Shown: piece after piece, positions 36,475 through 47,700 of the stretch
How the letters are laid out: each line of letters opens with the position of its first letter
Numbering within the stretch: position 1 is the stretch's first letter
Source: Nitrospirota bacterium
GTDB taxonomy: Bacteria; Nitrospirota; Nitrospiria; 2-01-FULL-66-17
Assembly (NCBI GenBank): GCA_040757335.1
Contig: JBFLXB010000004.1
Span: 100,633 to 151,719, forward strand
Direction of reading: 5' to 3'
Length of the DNA stretch: 51,087 nt
Translations under genes and position numbers: made by a program
Notes under the pieces: generated by a model
What the model was told of the DNA's origin: nothing
Seen by the model: the letters and a program-made list of their open reading frames with translations, nothing else
Databases searched by the model: none

Positions 36475-36586
36475 CTCGTATGGTCGGGCGCCGCGCAGGA
36501 GCAATCAGGCGTAGGCGCCGGCCTCAAGAGTCCGAACGTGGATATCCGAATCTGGGAACTCAGGGGTCGCGACCGCCCGGCGGCGA

Positions 36587-37189
36587 TCAGGCTGGAAGGC
36601 GGACGAGGCGGGTCAGGAAATAGCGGTGAACGCGGTCGTCGTCCGTCAACTCGGAGTGAAAGGCACTCGCGAGGATAGGGCCCTCTTGGACCAGAACGAT
36701 TTGATCGTGCCAGCGAGCCAGCACGCTCACGCGTGGGCCGGTCTCCACCACCAGCGGAGCCCGAATAAAGAGGGCGCGGACGGGTTCCGGTCCGAGCGAC
36801 GGCACCTCCACCAACGCCTCGCAGCTTTCCCGCTGACGTCCGTAGGCGTTGCGCTGTACGACGATGTCGAGGAGGGCGAGGCGCGGTTGATCGGGCGTTT
36901 CTTTGATTCCCCGCGCGAGCAGAATGAGTCCGGCGCAGGTCCCGAACAAGGCGAGGCCGCGTTGCGCGACGTGTTGTCGAATCGCGGCGTCCAACCCACG
37001 TTGACGGAGCAGCAACCCAATCGTGGTGCTTTCGCCCCCCGGGAGAATCAGCCCGTCGATCCGGTCCAGGTCGGCCGGTCCCTTCACCGCAACCGACTCC
37101 GCTCCCAATCGGGCCAGCGCGTCGCGGTGGGGTTCGACGTCCCCCTGCAGCGCCAGCACCCCGATGCGAGGGGTTGGCGGCGTTACCAT
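36587..37189 (-). CDS. pdxT: Pyridoxal 5'-phosphate synthase glutaminase subunit PdxT
   Basis: A 200-residue class I glutaminase supplying ammonia to PdxS. It starts [21 protein letters not shown]. The catalytic triad is visible as Cys in [13 protein letters not shown] and the His-x-Glu in [15 protein letters not shown] is the oxyanion/glutamine region. The frame is open far upstream through pdxS, but ATG 37189 gives the family start and overlaps the pdxS stop by 7 bp (ATGGTAA), implying coupled translation. Confidence 0.96.
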   Translation of the reverse strand: MVTPPTPRIGVLALQGDVEPHRDALARLGAESVAVKGPADLDRIDGLILPGGESTTIGLLLRQRGLDAAIRQHVAQRGLALFGTCAGLILLARGIKETPDQPRLALLDIVVQRNAYGRQRESCEALVEVPSLGPEPVRALFIRAPLVVETGPRVSVLARWHDQIVLVQEGPILASAFHSELTDDDRVHRYFLTRLVRLPA

Positions 37190-38064
37190 CCGCGACGCTG
37201 GAGCAGTTCGGTTTCGTCCAGCTTCCGAATGTCGAGACCCTCCATGGCTCCGGGAAGGTCTTCGGACACGCGCGCCAACACGTCGGGTTGATCGTAGGAG
37301 GTGGTCGCCTCCACGATGGCGCGTGCGCGCGCTTTGGGGTCCGATGACTTGAAGATCCCGGACCCGACGAACACGGCCTCGGCGCCCAACAGGCGCAACA
37401 GCGCGGCGTCGGCCGGCGTGGCGACCCCGCCGGCCGCGAAGTTGGGGACCGGCAGTTTGCCGGTTCGGGCCACCTCGGCGACGAGTTCGTAGGGCGCTCC
37501 CAGGGCCTTGGCTTCCGCCATCAGGGTCTCGGGCGGGGCCACGGTCAAGCGGCGCATCTGCGCGGTGATGGCCCGGAGGTGCCGGACCGCTTCGACGACG
37601 TTCCCGGATCCGGCTTCGCCTTTGGTTCGGATGAGGGCGGCGCCTTCTCCGATGCGTCGCAGCGCTTCGCCCAGATCGCGGGCTCCGCACACCACCGGGA
37701 CGGTAAAGGCGTGTTTGTCGACGTGGTAGTGTTCGTCGGCAGGGGTGAGAACTTCGCTCTCGTCGATGAAATCCACGCCCAGCTGCTGGAGGATCATGGC
37801 TTCGGCGTGGTGGCCGATGCGGCACTTGGCCATCACCGGGATCGTGACCACGGCCATGATGGCTTTGACGATTTTGGGGTCGGCCATGCGGGCGACGCCG
37901 CCTTGAGCGCGGATGTCGGCGGGCACGCGCTCGAGCGCCATGACGGCGACGGCGCCGGCTTCTTCCGCGATCCGCGCCTGCTCAGGTGTCGTGACGTCCA
38001 TAATCACGCCGCCCTTGAGCATTTCCGCGAAGCCGACTTTGACTTTCCACGTACCCTGATCCAT
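37183..38064 (-). CDS. pdxS: Pyridoxal 5'-phosphate synthase subunit PdxS
   Basis: A 293-residue TIM-barrel that builds PLP from ribose 5-phosphate, glyceraldehyde 3-phosphate and ammonia from PdxT. Highly conserved blocks: [42 protein letters not shown], the catalytic lysine in [23 protein letters not shown], and the second lysine in [25 protein letters not shown] site precedes the ATG. First gene of pdxS-pdxT, so this organism uses the DXP-independent PLP pathway. Confidence 0.98.
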   Translation of the reverse strand: MDQGTWKVKVGFAEMLKGGVIMDVTTPEQARIAEEAGAVAVMALERVPADIRAQGGVARMADPKIVKAIMAVVTIPVMAKCRIGHHAEAMILQQLGVDFIDESEVLTPADEHYHVDKHAFTVPVVCGARDLGEALRRIGEGAALIRTKGEAGSGNVVEAVRHLRAITAQMRRLTVAPPETLMAEAKALGAPYELVAEVARTGKLPVPNFAAGGVATPADAALLRLLGAEAVFVGSGIFKSSDPKARARAIVEATTSYDQPDVLARVSEDLPGAMEGLDIRKLDETELLQRRGW

Positions 38065-38099
38065 TGCTTCTCCCTCCGGTTGGTACCGATTGCGCGGAA

Positions 38100-38105
38100 A
38101 TTATA
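38100..38105 (-). promoter_or_regulatory. -10 box of the pdxST promoter
   Basis: A perfect TATAAT on the minus strand (38105-38100), about 35 nt before the pdxS ATG. No good -35 box is visible at 16-18 bp. Confidence 0.45.
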
Positions 38106-38139
38106 GTGAATTTGGCGGCTGAAATCCACGCGGTGTTGC

Positions 38140-38265
38140 TGCGCCACGCGTAGGGTCGCCGTTGGCGTCAATTCCTCTGCGCGCCTGTGGCGCGCTGCGC
38201 GTTGCTGCACCACCTGTGCGGTGGCCTGAGGCTCATCGACATGGCGCGCCAACCATGGCGCGCGG
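38140..38265. repeat. GC-rich hairpin cluster between pdxS and the GH57 gene
   Basis: Two hairpins share the same 7-bp stem GCGCGCC/GGCGCGC (38179-38195 with a 3-nt loop; 38244-38263 with a 6-nt loop). Between them lies CCACC-TGTGC-GGTGG (38210-38224), and a CGCC-GTT-GGCG hairpin lies near 38157. The region also repeats ATGGCGCGC directly (38241 and 38255). No gene is supported in this 266-bp gap. A weak TTGCAT-16-TTATTC (38273-38300) could serve the GH57 gene. Confidence 0.5.
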
Positions 38266-38330
38266 CGGGTTCTTGCATTCCCTCCCATGCCTTGTTATTC
38301 TCGTGACGCTCCCAAGGAGCATCACTGCTC

Positions 38331-40496
38331 ATGGCCGGCCCGCCGATCGTCGCCTTTCTCTGGCACATGCACCAACCTTCGTACGTCGATCGGAGCGCCA
38401 ACCTCGCGCGGTTGCCGTGGGTACGACTCCATGGGATCAGGGCGTATTACGACATGGCCGTGCTCGCCGAGCGGTTCGGCGAGGTCCACCAGACATTCAA
38501 TCTGGTCCCGTCGCTCACGGCTCAACTGACCGATTTGGTCGAGGAGCGCGTTCCAGACCGCTTCCTCGACATCACCAAGATTCCGGCGGCGGACCTCGAG
38601 CCCGAGGACCGGATCTTTGTGTTGCAACATTTTTTCATGGCGCACTGGGAGGCGATGATTCGGCCGGCGCCGCGGTACTGGAGTCTGTTGCTCAAACGCG
38701 GGGTCACGGTCGCGCCGCAGGAATGGCCCGGGGTCGCGCGCCGATTTTCCACCCAGGACCTGTTGGATCTGCAGGTGTGGTTCAACCTCGCCTGGTTCGG
38801 CTATGCCGCACGAAACCGCTATCCCGCGATCAATGAGTTGCGAGCCAAAGGGGAGCGGTTTACGGAGCAGGACAAGGTCGTCGTGGTGGACCTCCAACGT
38901 GCCGTGCTCCGCGACGTGCTCCCTCGCTACCGCGGGCTTGCCGACGCGGGGATCGCCGAGCTGACCACCAGCCCCTTTTATCATCCCATTCTGCCGTTGG
39001 TCATCGACACCGACTCGGGCCAACGGGCCACGCCCGACGTGAAGCTCCCCGACCGCTTTGTTGCGCCGGAAGACGCGGACGCGCAACTCGCGCGCGCGGT
39101 CGACCATCACGCGCAGCTGTTCGGCCGTCGCCCGACCGGCCTCTGGCCGCCCGAGGGTTCGGTGTCGCCGGAAGTCGTGCCCATCGCGGCGCGGCACGGC
39201 GTCCGGTGGATGGCGAGCGACGACGGCGTGCTCGCGCGCTCGTTTCGATCCGGTGAGCGCGCGGGTTCCCCCTATACCCCGTACCGCGTGACGGTGGAGG
39301 GCGCGTCGCTCGACGTGGTGTTTCGAGACCGCGCGCTCTCGGATCTCATCGGGTTCACCTACGCCCATAACCCACCGGAGGCGGCTGCCGAAGATTTCAT
39401 CGGCCGCATCGCGGCCATCGGCTCGCGCGATCCCGGGCGGCAACCCCTGGTCGCCGTGATTCTCGACGGCGAAAACCCCTGGGAGGCCTATCCCGACGGT
39501 GGACAAGGATTTCTCTCCGCCGTGTACTCCCGTCTTGCGGCCGGGCGAGGGGGGCGCGCCGCGAGCGTGGGCGACGCGATCAGGGAGGCGCCGGCCATTC
39601 CTGAGCTGCCGCGGTTGCACTCCGGGTCGTGGATCAACCAGAACTTTCGGATTTGGATCGGTCATCCCGAGGATAACCAGGCCTGGACGCTCTTGCGCCG
39701 CGCCCGCCAGTTCTTGGTCGGCCGCGCTGCCGACGCGGGGCTGACCCCGCAGGACCTTCAGGACGCCTGGGATGCGTTGTATGCGGCTGAAGGAAGCGAC
39801 TGGTTCTGGTGGTACGGCGACGACTTCACGAGCATGTTGTCATCCGAATTCGACCGCATCTTTCGGCTCCACCTTGCGCGAGTCTACGAAGCCCTCAAGC
39901 AGCCGGTGCCGACGCTGCTGCGCCAGGCGATCAAGATCGAGCGCGGAGACGGCGCGATCCGGGAGCCGGTGCGCTTTATTCATCCCACCATCGACGGACG
40001 CGCGACGTCGTTTTACGAGTGGTGGTCGGCCAGCCAATACCTGGTCCGCAGCGACGCGGGGCAGATGTACTGTCCGGTGGCGTACGCGTCCGCGCTCTAT
40101 TACGGATTTGACCTGGACCATCTCTACCTGCGCCTCGACGTCTCTCCAGGGCTGATGTGTTCGTCGCCGGGCACGTTCGTGGGGCGATGCCACGTATTCC
40201 AGCCGCGCGTCGCGAGTCTCACGTTCCCGCTCTGTCGTGGGGACGGGACGTGTACTTTGACGCGGGGGGAAGGACCCGACGCCGTCGTCGTGCCGACCAG
40301 TGCGCGCGCGGCGGTCGAGCGTGTTGTGGAGCTCGCGGTGCCGTTCGCGGAGTTGGGGCTCAAGGAGGGGGAGCGCGTGGAGTTTTTCGTGGAGGTGCTG
40401 GAAGGTCACGTCGAACTGGGACGGTACCCCACGGATCGACCGTGTGCGTTCATGGTCCCAGGACGGGATTTTGAAGCCATGATGTGGAGCGCGTAA
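38331..40496 (+). CDS. Glycoside hydrolase family 57 protein
   Basis: A 721-residue GH57-type enzyme. The N-terminus has the family opening FLWHMHQPSYVD. The nucleophile region is GLWPPEGSVSPE (candidate Glu275), and the second catalytic region VILDGENPWEAY contains candidate Asp379. A C-terminal beta-rich domain (about 560-720) resembles those of GH57 amylases and glucanotransferases. Likely substrates are alpha-1,4-glucans (glycogen or maltodextrin); amylase, transferase and branching activities cannot be told apart here. No signal peptide, so cytoplasmic. ATG 38331 follows AAGGAG at 38313. It lies 19 bp upstream of the GalT-like gene, probably as one operon for glycogen or sugar-phosphate metabolism. 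Confidence 0.88.
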   Translation: MAGPPIVAFLWHMHQPSYVDRSANLARLPWVRLHGIRAYYDMAVLAERFGEVHQTFNLVPSLTAQLTDLVEERVPDRFLDITKIPAADLEPEDRIFVLQHFFMAHWEAMIRPAPRYWSLLLKRGVTVAPQEWPGVARRFSTQDLLDLQVWFNLAWFGYAARNRYPAINELRAKGERFTEQDKVVVVDLQRAVLRDVLPRYRGLADAGIAELTTSPFYHPILPLVIDTDSGQRATPDVKLPDRFVAPEDADAQLARAVDHHAQLFGRRPTGLWPPEGSVSPEVVPIAARHGVRWMASDDGVLARSFRSGERAGSPYTPYRVTVEGASLDVVFRDRALSDLIGFTYAHNPPEAAAEDFIGRIAAIGSRDPGRQPLVAVILDGENPWEAYPDGGQGFLSAVYSRLAAGRGGRAASVGDAIREAPAIPELPRLHSGSWINQNFRIWIGHPEDNQAWTLLRRARQFLVGRAADAGLTPQDLQDAWDALYAAEGSDWFWWYGDDFTSMLSSEFDRIFRLHLARVYEALKQPVPTLLRQAIKIERGDGAIREPVRFIHPTIDGRATSFYEWWSASQYLVRSDAGQMYCPVAYASALYYGFDLDHLYLRLDVSPGLMCSSPGTFVGRCHVFQPRVASLTFPLCRGDGTCTLTRGEGPDAVVVPTSARAAVERVVELAVPFAELGLKEGERVEFFVEVLEGHVELGRYPTDRPCAFMVPGRDFEAMMWSA

Positions 40497-40515
40497 CCGG
40501 AAAGGACCCCTATCG

Positions 40516-41517
40516 ATGCCTGAATTGAGAAAGGACCCGATTGTCGAACGGTGGGTGATCATCTCGACCGAGCGATGGAAACGGCCCTCCGACTTTAAGA
40601 TCAGTCGCGAGGTTCCAGGGCGGGGCTCGCTCTGCCCGTTCTGCCCGGGGAACGAGCACCTCACGCCATCCGAGGTCTTGGCGTACCGTGCCGAGCCCGG
40701 CCGTCCCAACGCGCCGGGGTGGACCCTGCGAGTGGTGCCCAACAAATTCCCGGCGCTCCAAATCGAGGGCAAGCTCAATCGCGAAGGGGTGGGGATGTTC
40801 GACAAGATGAACGGGATCGGGGCCCACGAGGTCATCATCGAGACCACGGACCACAAAGCCTTGTTCTCCACGATGTCCGAGAAATCGCTGGAAGACATTT
40901 TTTGGGCGTTTCGCGATCGGATTTTGGATTTGCGCAAAGACTCCCGATTCCGGTACATCCTGATCTTCAAGAACCACGGCGCGGAAGCCGGGGCGTCGCT
41001 CGAACACACGCATTCCCAACTCATCGCGTTGCCGATCATCCCCAGCCACGTCCTGGAGGAGTTACACGGGGCCAAAGAGCACTTTGCGGAGAAAGAACGC
41101 TGTATCTATTGCGACATTATCAAGCAGGAGACGACCGACGGCAGCCGGATCGTCTGCGAGAACGGCGATTTCGTGTGTCTGGCGCCGTTTGCCCCGCGCT
41201 TTCCGTTCGAGGTGTGGGTGCTCCCCAAGACGCACGCGTCGAACTTCGAGGAATCGCAGAAGTCGCACGTGGAATCGCTGGCCCGCATCTTTTCCGACGT
41301 GTTTCGGAGGTTGGATCGCGCCCTGGACACGCCCCCCTACAACTTCATCCTGCATACCTCCCCGCTGCGCGACAAGACGGACGACTACCACCACTGGCAC
41401 TTCGAGATCATGCCCAAGCTGACCGAGCTGGCGGGCTTTGAGCGGGGGTCGGGCTTTTACATCAATCCGACCCCGCCGGAGGAAGCGGCGAAGTTTCTGC
41501 GGGAAGTGGATTTGTAG
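40516..41517 (+). CDS. galT: Galactose-1-phosphate uridylyltransferase family protein
   Basis: A 333-residue HIT-superfamily nucleotidyltransferase. Zinc-site cysteines appear in CPFCPGNE and CIYC. The active-site histidine motif is EHTHSQL (His-Thr-His-Ser-Gln in place of the classic HPHGQ), preceded by FKNHGAEAGASL. A second half with FPFEVWVLPKTHASNFEE and HHWHFEIMPKL completes the two-domain fold. Classic GalT swaps UMP between UDP-glucose and galactose 1-phosphate. The HxHSQ variant also occurs in ADP-glucose phosphorylase-like members, so in a GH57 context an ADP-glucose/glycogen role is possible. Family firm, substrate not. Confidence 0.85.
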   Translation: MPELRKDPIVERWVIISTERWKRPSDFKISREVPGRGSLCPFCPGNEHLTPSEVLAYRAEPGRPNAPGWTLRVVPNKFPALQIEGKLNREGVGMFDKMNGIGAHEVIIETTDHKALFSTMSEKSLEDIFWAFRDRILDLRKDSRFRYILIFKNHGAEAGASLEHTHSQLIALPIIPSHVLEELHGAKEHFAEKERCIYCDIIKQETTDGSRIVCENGDFVCLAPFAPRFPFEVWVLPKTHASNFEESQKSHVESLARIFSDVFRRLDRALDTPPYNFILHTSPLRDKTDDYHHWHFEIMPKLTELAGFERGSGFYINPTPPEEAAKFLREVDL

Positions 41518-41558
41518 GACTACGCCACACGGCACCTCTCCCTGGCGGAACGACACGC

Positions 41559-41587
41559 TTGACATCCCGAGCGCGGCCGTGATACGT
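41559..41587 (+). promoter_or_regulatory. Candidate promoter for the RHS gene
   Basis: Perfect TTGACA (41559-41564) followed at 16-18 bp by a weak -10 within GATACGTAT (41581-41589). The -10 is poor, so confidence is modest. It would give a leader of about 140 nt. Confidence 0.35.
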
Positions 41588-41595
41588 ATCTGGCC

Positions 41596-41691
41596 CTCGG
41601 GCAACCTCGTCTTCGTCAGTCACGACGTGTTGTCGGCGCAGGCCCGAGCGCCTCGATCCTGAAGGTAAGCCCCTGCGACCCAGCAAGGGGC
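41596..41691 (+). promoter_or_regulatory. Structured leader upstream of the RHS gene
   Basis: Two inverted repeats: CTCGGGC/GCCCGAG (41596-41602 with 41642-41648, enclosing further short complementarity) and GCCCCT/AGGGGC (41669-41674 with 41686-41691). No riboswitch family recognised. It lies between the candidate promoter and the AAGGAGG site. Confidence 0.3.
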
Positions 41692-41722
41692 CACAGACGC
41701 AACACCACATCAGAGCTCTTCC

Positions 41723-41737
41723 AAGGAGGCCCGTATG
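41723..41737 (+). promoter_or_regulatory. Shine-Dalgarno and ATG of the RHS gene, out of frame at present
   Basis: AAGGAGG (41723-41729) sits 5 nt before ATG 41735. From this ATG, translation enters the (CTTC)8 tract and stops at TAG 41843-41845 after 36 codons, in a different frame from the 2,071-codon RHS ORF. Adding one CTTC unit, or removing two, would join the two frames. Confidence 0.8.
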
Positions 41738-41745
41738 GCGCATCA

Positions 41746-44700
41746 TTGGGAAGTCGGTGGTGGCGGTCGGTCGTCTTCCTTCCTTCCTTCCTTCCTTCCT
41801 TCCTTCTCTCGCTTCTTGCAATCTTCTTCAGCCCACCGGATCTAGCCCGCGCTGAGGGCGTCATTCCCATTGAAGGCAAAGGCTCGGTCGCCGGGAACTC
41901 CGGCGCCTTCAGCTACGCCATCCCCATCGCGGTGTCCCCCGGCCGCCACGGCCTGGCCCCCAATCTAGCGCTCGCCTATAACTCCTCCGGCGGCAACGGC
42001 ATGCTGGGCGTGGGCTGGGACCTGCCCATCGGCTATGTCATGCGCAGCACGCGGCACGGGGTGGACTACACCTGCAACGCGGGAGCGAACTGCTTTGTGT
42101 TCATGCTCGGCGAAGCCTCGTCCGAGCTGGTGGAGCGAGACGACTGGTGCAACGGGTGTTACGGCGCCAAGGTCGAAGGCGCGTTTATCAAGTTTGAATT
42201 CTCTGGCGGTTACTGGGAATCCACGGACAAGGCTGGGACCAAGTACCGATTCGGATACACCGCTGCCTCGCGGCAGGACGGGACGCCGGGCGTGTTCAAG
42301 TGGGCGCTCGACCGGGTGGAAGACACCAACGGCAACTACATGACCTATACCTACGTCAAGGATCAGGGCCAACTCTACCCGGATCGCATTGACTACACGG
42401 GCCACACCAGCGGCTTGGCAACCACAAACTTTGTCAAATTCTACTACGACACGACGCGCCTCGACGCGCCAACCATGTACGACACCAACTTCGCCGTGGT
42501 CACGGCGTGGCGCCTGAAGACCATCGACGTGTGGGGCGGCGGGAGTCGGGTGCGGGCCTACAAGCTGCTGTACGACGTGGGCGATAGCACGCGGCGATCG
42601 GTCCTGACGGGCGTGCAGCCGTACGGCAAGGATGCCACGCTGGACGCGAGCGGAACGGTCACGGGCGGCACTGGTTTGCCGCAATGGTACCTTTACCAAC
42701 CCGAGGTCGCGTGGGGATTTACAGAGAACGCGGTGTGGGCCGGACCGAGCAGCGAGGTGCAGGACACAGCACTAGGGGACTATAACGGCGACGGAAGGAC
42801 GGACATGGCCGCCTACACCAGCGGCGTGAACTGGAACGTGTGCGTGTCCACCGGGAGCGGGTTTGCGTGCTCAGTGTGGGCGGGGATCGACGGCTTACAA
42901 GGCGACTACCGGCAGTTGGGCGACTTTAACGGCGATGGCAAGACCGACATGGCCGCACCCGTGTCTGGATCCAACTGGAACGTCTGTCTTTCCACGGGGG
43001 GCGCGTTTGCCTGCTCGGTATGGGCGGGAACCGGTTCCCCGGGCTGGTACAACCCCATTGTGGTGGGGGACTTCAACGGGGACGGGAAGACGGACATGGC
43101 CCGGTACGGCGGCAGCGCGTCGTGGACCGTCTGTCTGTCCACGGGGAGTGGCTTCGCGTGCGACTACTGGCGTGCGGTTTCCCATTACTCCTCGTCTCAG
43201 AACGAGGTGAGGGACCTCAACGGCGACGGCAAGACGGATCTGGTGGAGCAACGCTCGGCCGGTGACTTCATCGTGTGCCTCTCCACCGGGAGTGGCTTTA
43301 CCTGCGTTCAAAATTCGCAGTGGGATCCGGCCGGGGGAGGGGGCGACGCGTGGGGGGATTTCAACGGGGACGGCAAAACGGATACGGCCAAGGACCTGGG
43401 CTATGGTGGGTGGTGGAACGTGTGCCTCTCCACGGGCAGCAGCTTTGCCTGTTCGGGGTGGGTGGCGGTCGACGGCGCATCGCCGTCAAACACCGTGTGG
43501 GGGGACTATAACGGCGACGGCAAGACGGATATGGCCACCTATGCGAGCGGGTACTGGAACGTGTGCCACTCCACGGGGAGCGACTTCCTCTGCGCGTCGC
43601 GCTGGGGAAGCGGCGACGTGACCGGCATCGCGACGGGGGACTTTGACGGCGACGGGAAGACAGACAAGGCTGACTACGCAGGCGGCGGGGCCTGGAACAT
43701 TGCGCGACCGAGTAGCCTTGCGCCGGACCTCTTGCAAGGTATCGCTCTCGACTTTCGGGGGAGTACCAGCATCCCCTATTACCCCCCGTCCCCCCAGTCC
43801 ACCATCACCTACGCTCCATCCACGCGGTACGCCAATACCCACCTTCCCTTCCCGGTCCAGATCGTCAGCGCGATCAGCACCAGCGACGGCAACGGCAACA
43901 CGTCGGTCACCACCTACACCTACGCCGGCGGGTTCCACCACTTGGGCGACCGCGACTTCCGCGGGTTCAACTACGTGAAGGCGATGGGGCCGCTCGGGCC
44001 AAGCAACGAGCAAACGATCACCGAGACCTGGTTTCATCAGGGCAACGATGTCGCGGTTGATGTCAACAACCCGAACGTGGCGGATGGCTACATGAGCGGC
44101 AGGCCTTACCGGGTGCGAGTCTCGGACGCATCTGGGACCGTGCACTCGGAGACCACCACGAGCTATGTGGCGGACAGCTCGGCGCCGTACTTCAATCCGC
44201 CGGCACAGGTGTTGACTGCGACCGCGCTCTGCAGCGGCTCGCCGTGTGGGAAGCGGTCGCAGACCGACTACGTGAGCTACGATGCCTATGGCAACCTGAC
44301 GGAAGAGCGTCACTCCGGAGACATCGGTACGACCAGTGATGATCTGACCGTTGCGCGTACTTTTTATCCGGATGACCTCCCGGCCGACCCCTGGATCATG
44401 GGTCTGCCTGCGACCGAGACCGTGTACAAGGGCCTTGGGACCGGCGGGACCAAGATGGCTGAGACCCGCTTCTACTACGACAACCGCGCGCTCACGGCCA
44501 ACCCGGTCAAGGGCAACCTCACCAAGCTGGAGCGGTGGTTGAATCCGGGGAGTACGTATCTGGCCACCACCATGGTGTACGACAGCTACGGCAACCTGAC
44601 GACAACCACCGATGCCAAGGGGTCCGTCACGAGCCAGTGTTATGACGCCAGCGCCACGTTTGTGCAGCGTGTCACGAACCCCCTGAGTCAACAGACCAAG

Positions 44701-47700
44701 ACCGACTACTACGGCGTGAGCTGGAATGCGGGCTGCGGCGGTGCTCCAACGGCCTTCACAGGCTCAGGTTCATACGGCCAAGTCAAGACCGTGACCGACC
44801 CTAACAATGTCCAGGTCAAAACAGAATACGACGCGCTGGGACGCGTGACCAAGGTGACGCAGCCGGACGGGTCCTGGGCCAGCACCGCGTACGTCGGTTT
44901 CGGCGACGGGATGTATGTGCAGCACGTTCGCACGGACACGTCCGCGGGTTTGTCCACGTGGACCTATTTTGACGCCTTGGGGCGGACCATTCGGCAGCGG
45001 AGCAGCGGGCCGGACAGCAACATCATCGTCACCGACATCCAGTACGACAGCCGCGGCGCGGTGCGCCAGACATCGCTGCCGTATTTTGAGACGATCGAAT
45101 CAGCGAGCGGCCGCTGGACCACGACGAGTTACGATGCGCTGGGCCGCGTAGTCCGGCGGGACTTTCCCGATGGCACGCGCACGCTGGCTTGCTATAGCGA
45201 CTGGGTGGCCGTGAGCATCGATGCCAATAACCACCACCGGCGCGAGGCGCTGGATGCGAGCGGGCGCGTGATCGAGGTCAACGAATACGCGGGCACGTTC
45301 AGCACCTGCGACACGAGCCTGGGCACGCCGTACGCCACCACGACGTACGAGTATGATGTGGTCGGCAACCTGGTCAAGGTCACTGACGCCAAGAACAACC
45401 GAACGACCATGCGCTACGATTCGCTGGGCCGCAAGATCGGCATGGCCGACCCGGACATGGGCAGTTGCGGGGACCTCACCACCCTGGCGCCCGCGGCGAG
45501 TTATCCGTGGTACGCGAGCCCTTGCTGGACCTACAAGTACGACAACAACGGGAACCTGGAAAGCCAGCGGGATGCCAAGAACCAAACCATCTGGTTCCAG
45601 TACGACAACATCAACCGCCTGCGGCAGAAAGACTACAACACGCCGAAGTCCCTGGGCTCCGGGGATGTCCGATACACCTACGACACCGTGCCCAGCGGCT
45701 TCACCTCACCGCCCACCTACTACCAAGTGGGGCGCCTCTCGCAAGTGGTGGACAGCTCCGGTACGGCGCGGTTTGGCTACGACAGCCTGGGCCGAACCCT
45801 GCGGGCGGACAAGATCGTGGGCGCAACCACCTACACCACCAAAACCACGTACGACGCGTTGGGCCGAGTGGCGACCTTGACCTATCCGGACAACTCGACC
45901 GTGAGCTACGAATACAACGGCCCGCTGCTCAAGCGCGTGTACGAGGGTGCGACGAACTACGCCCAGTTCTTTGGTTACAGCGCATTGGGTCAGCCGGGGT
46001 CTGTGACCTACGGCAACGGAGTCGCGACTGCGTACACCTACGCGAATACCGGGAACACCACCCCCGGCTGTACCACGAACACCTTCCTCTTATGCACGCT
46101 GGTCACCGGCGCGGCGCAGAACTTGACGTATGGCTACGACCCAGGAGGCAATGTCACCAACATGACGGACACGGCGCCTGGCTCGGTCATCGGGACGCAG
46201 AGCTTCACGTACGACGCCCTCAATCGCCTGGCCACGGCCACCGGGCCCTACGGAACAGGGGGCGCGCAGGCCACGCTGACGTATGCCTACAACGAGATCG
46301 GCAACATCATCTGCAACCCGCAGATCAGCACGTGCTCCGCGGGAAGCCCCAACTACACCTACCCCGCGAGCGGCCCGAGCAGCGTGCGCCCCCATGCGGT
46401 GACACAGGCCGGCGCCATGGTCTACGGTTACGACGCGAACGGCAACATGACGAGCGGTCCGAGTAAGACCCTCGTGTATGACCACGAGAACCGGCCCACC
46501 ACGATCACGGTAAGCGGCGTCACCACCACATTTGTCTATGACGGGGACGGCGGGCGGGTAAAAAAGACTGTCGGCGGCGTGACCACCACGTATATCGGCC
46601 AACTCTACGAATGCACCACGAGCTGCAGCAAGTACATCTTCGCGGGCAGCCAACGCCTCGCCCTCAAGCCCAACGGCACGACGGGGACCATCTACTACTA
46701 CCACACCGACCACTTGGGCTCATCAAGCGTGGTGACGGACCAAACCGGCGCCGTGGTCGAGCGCCTGGGCTACCACCCCTACGGCCAGGTCCGGACCAAC
46801 ACCGGTTCGGTCGACGTCAACCACAAATTCACCGGCCAGCGCTTGGACGACAGCACGGGGCTGTACTTCTACAACGCGCGCTACTACGATCCGGTGCTGG
46901 GGCGGTTTCTCCGACCTGATCCCCTGACCTACGATCACTATATGTACGTGGGGAACAACCCGATCAATGCGACTGATCCTTCCGGATATCAAACGATCTG
47001 CCGTAGTGTTAATGGGGAAATGTATTGTAACGGAACATACGTTCCTCCAAGCACGTCGTCCGGAGGCGGGTCCGGCTCCGGTTCCACGTCCACCGGCGGG
47101 AGCCAGCCGTCAGGAGGTGGAACAGGATCAAGTTCCGGGTCCACGGGTGGCGGCGGATCCAGTTCCGGCTCCACGGGCGGCGGATCGGCCGGGCTGGGTC
47201 TCCCGGATCCCTCGCTCACCAATCCGCCATCCTGGGCCTACGCGTTCCCTCCGGGAGTGAACCCCGGCCCAATGGGCCCGGTCAACACGCCCGGGCTGAG
47301 CATCACCCAGCATCAGGTGGTGATCATTGGAACCGACGTGACGGGCGGGTCTGGCGGTGTAGCCGGGTCCGGCAGCTCCACGGTCCAGGTGTCGGGGTAC
47401 GAGGCGTTCCAAAGCTACTACGACCCTGGGCTGTACGCGATGCTAGTGGCCCTGGATCCGGGCGGGTTCTGGAGTATCCCGAAGACGACGAATACCACAT
47501 TCGTCCTCAGCCCAGGCGACCCCGTCCAATGGCCCTCAGACCCGTTTGAGGCGGAGCGAGCGGCGCGAATCGAGGCGATGTCTAACGCGCTATATGAGCG
47601 GAATCGAGTCGCAAACACAGATTTTGGAGGTTCTTGCGTAACCGGAACCGGGTGCACGCTCATGGGGCTCATAGCGTTTGCTGGAGACCTTGGACTGTAT

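Noticed and set aside
36405-36586. Small gene between the Fis-type regulator and pdxT
   Set aside because: No frame with a credible start, ribosome binding site or family signature; only the regulator promoter is supported.
41775-41806. CTTC tract as simple low-complexity noise
   Set aside because: Rejected as noise because the frame arithmetic with the SD/ATG is exact and the tract codes for the signal-peptide core; a sequencing error in unit number remains possible.
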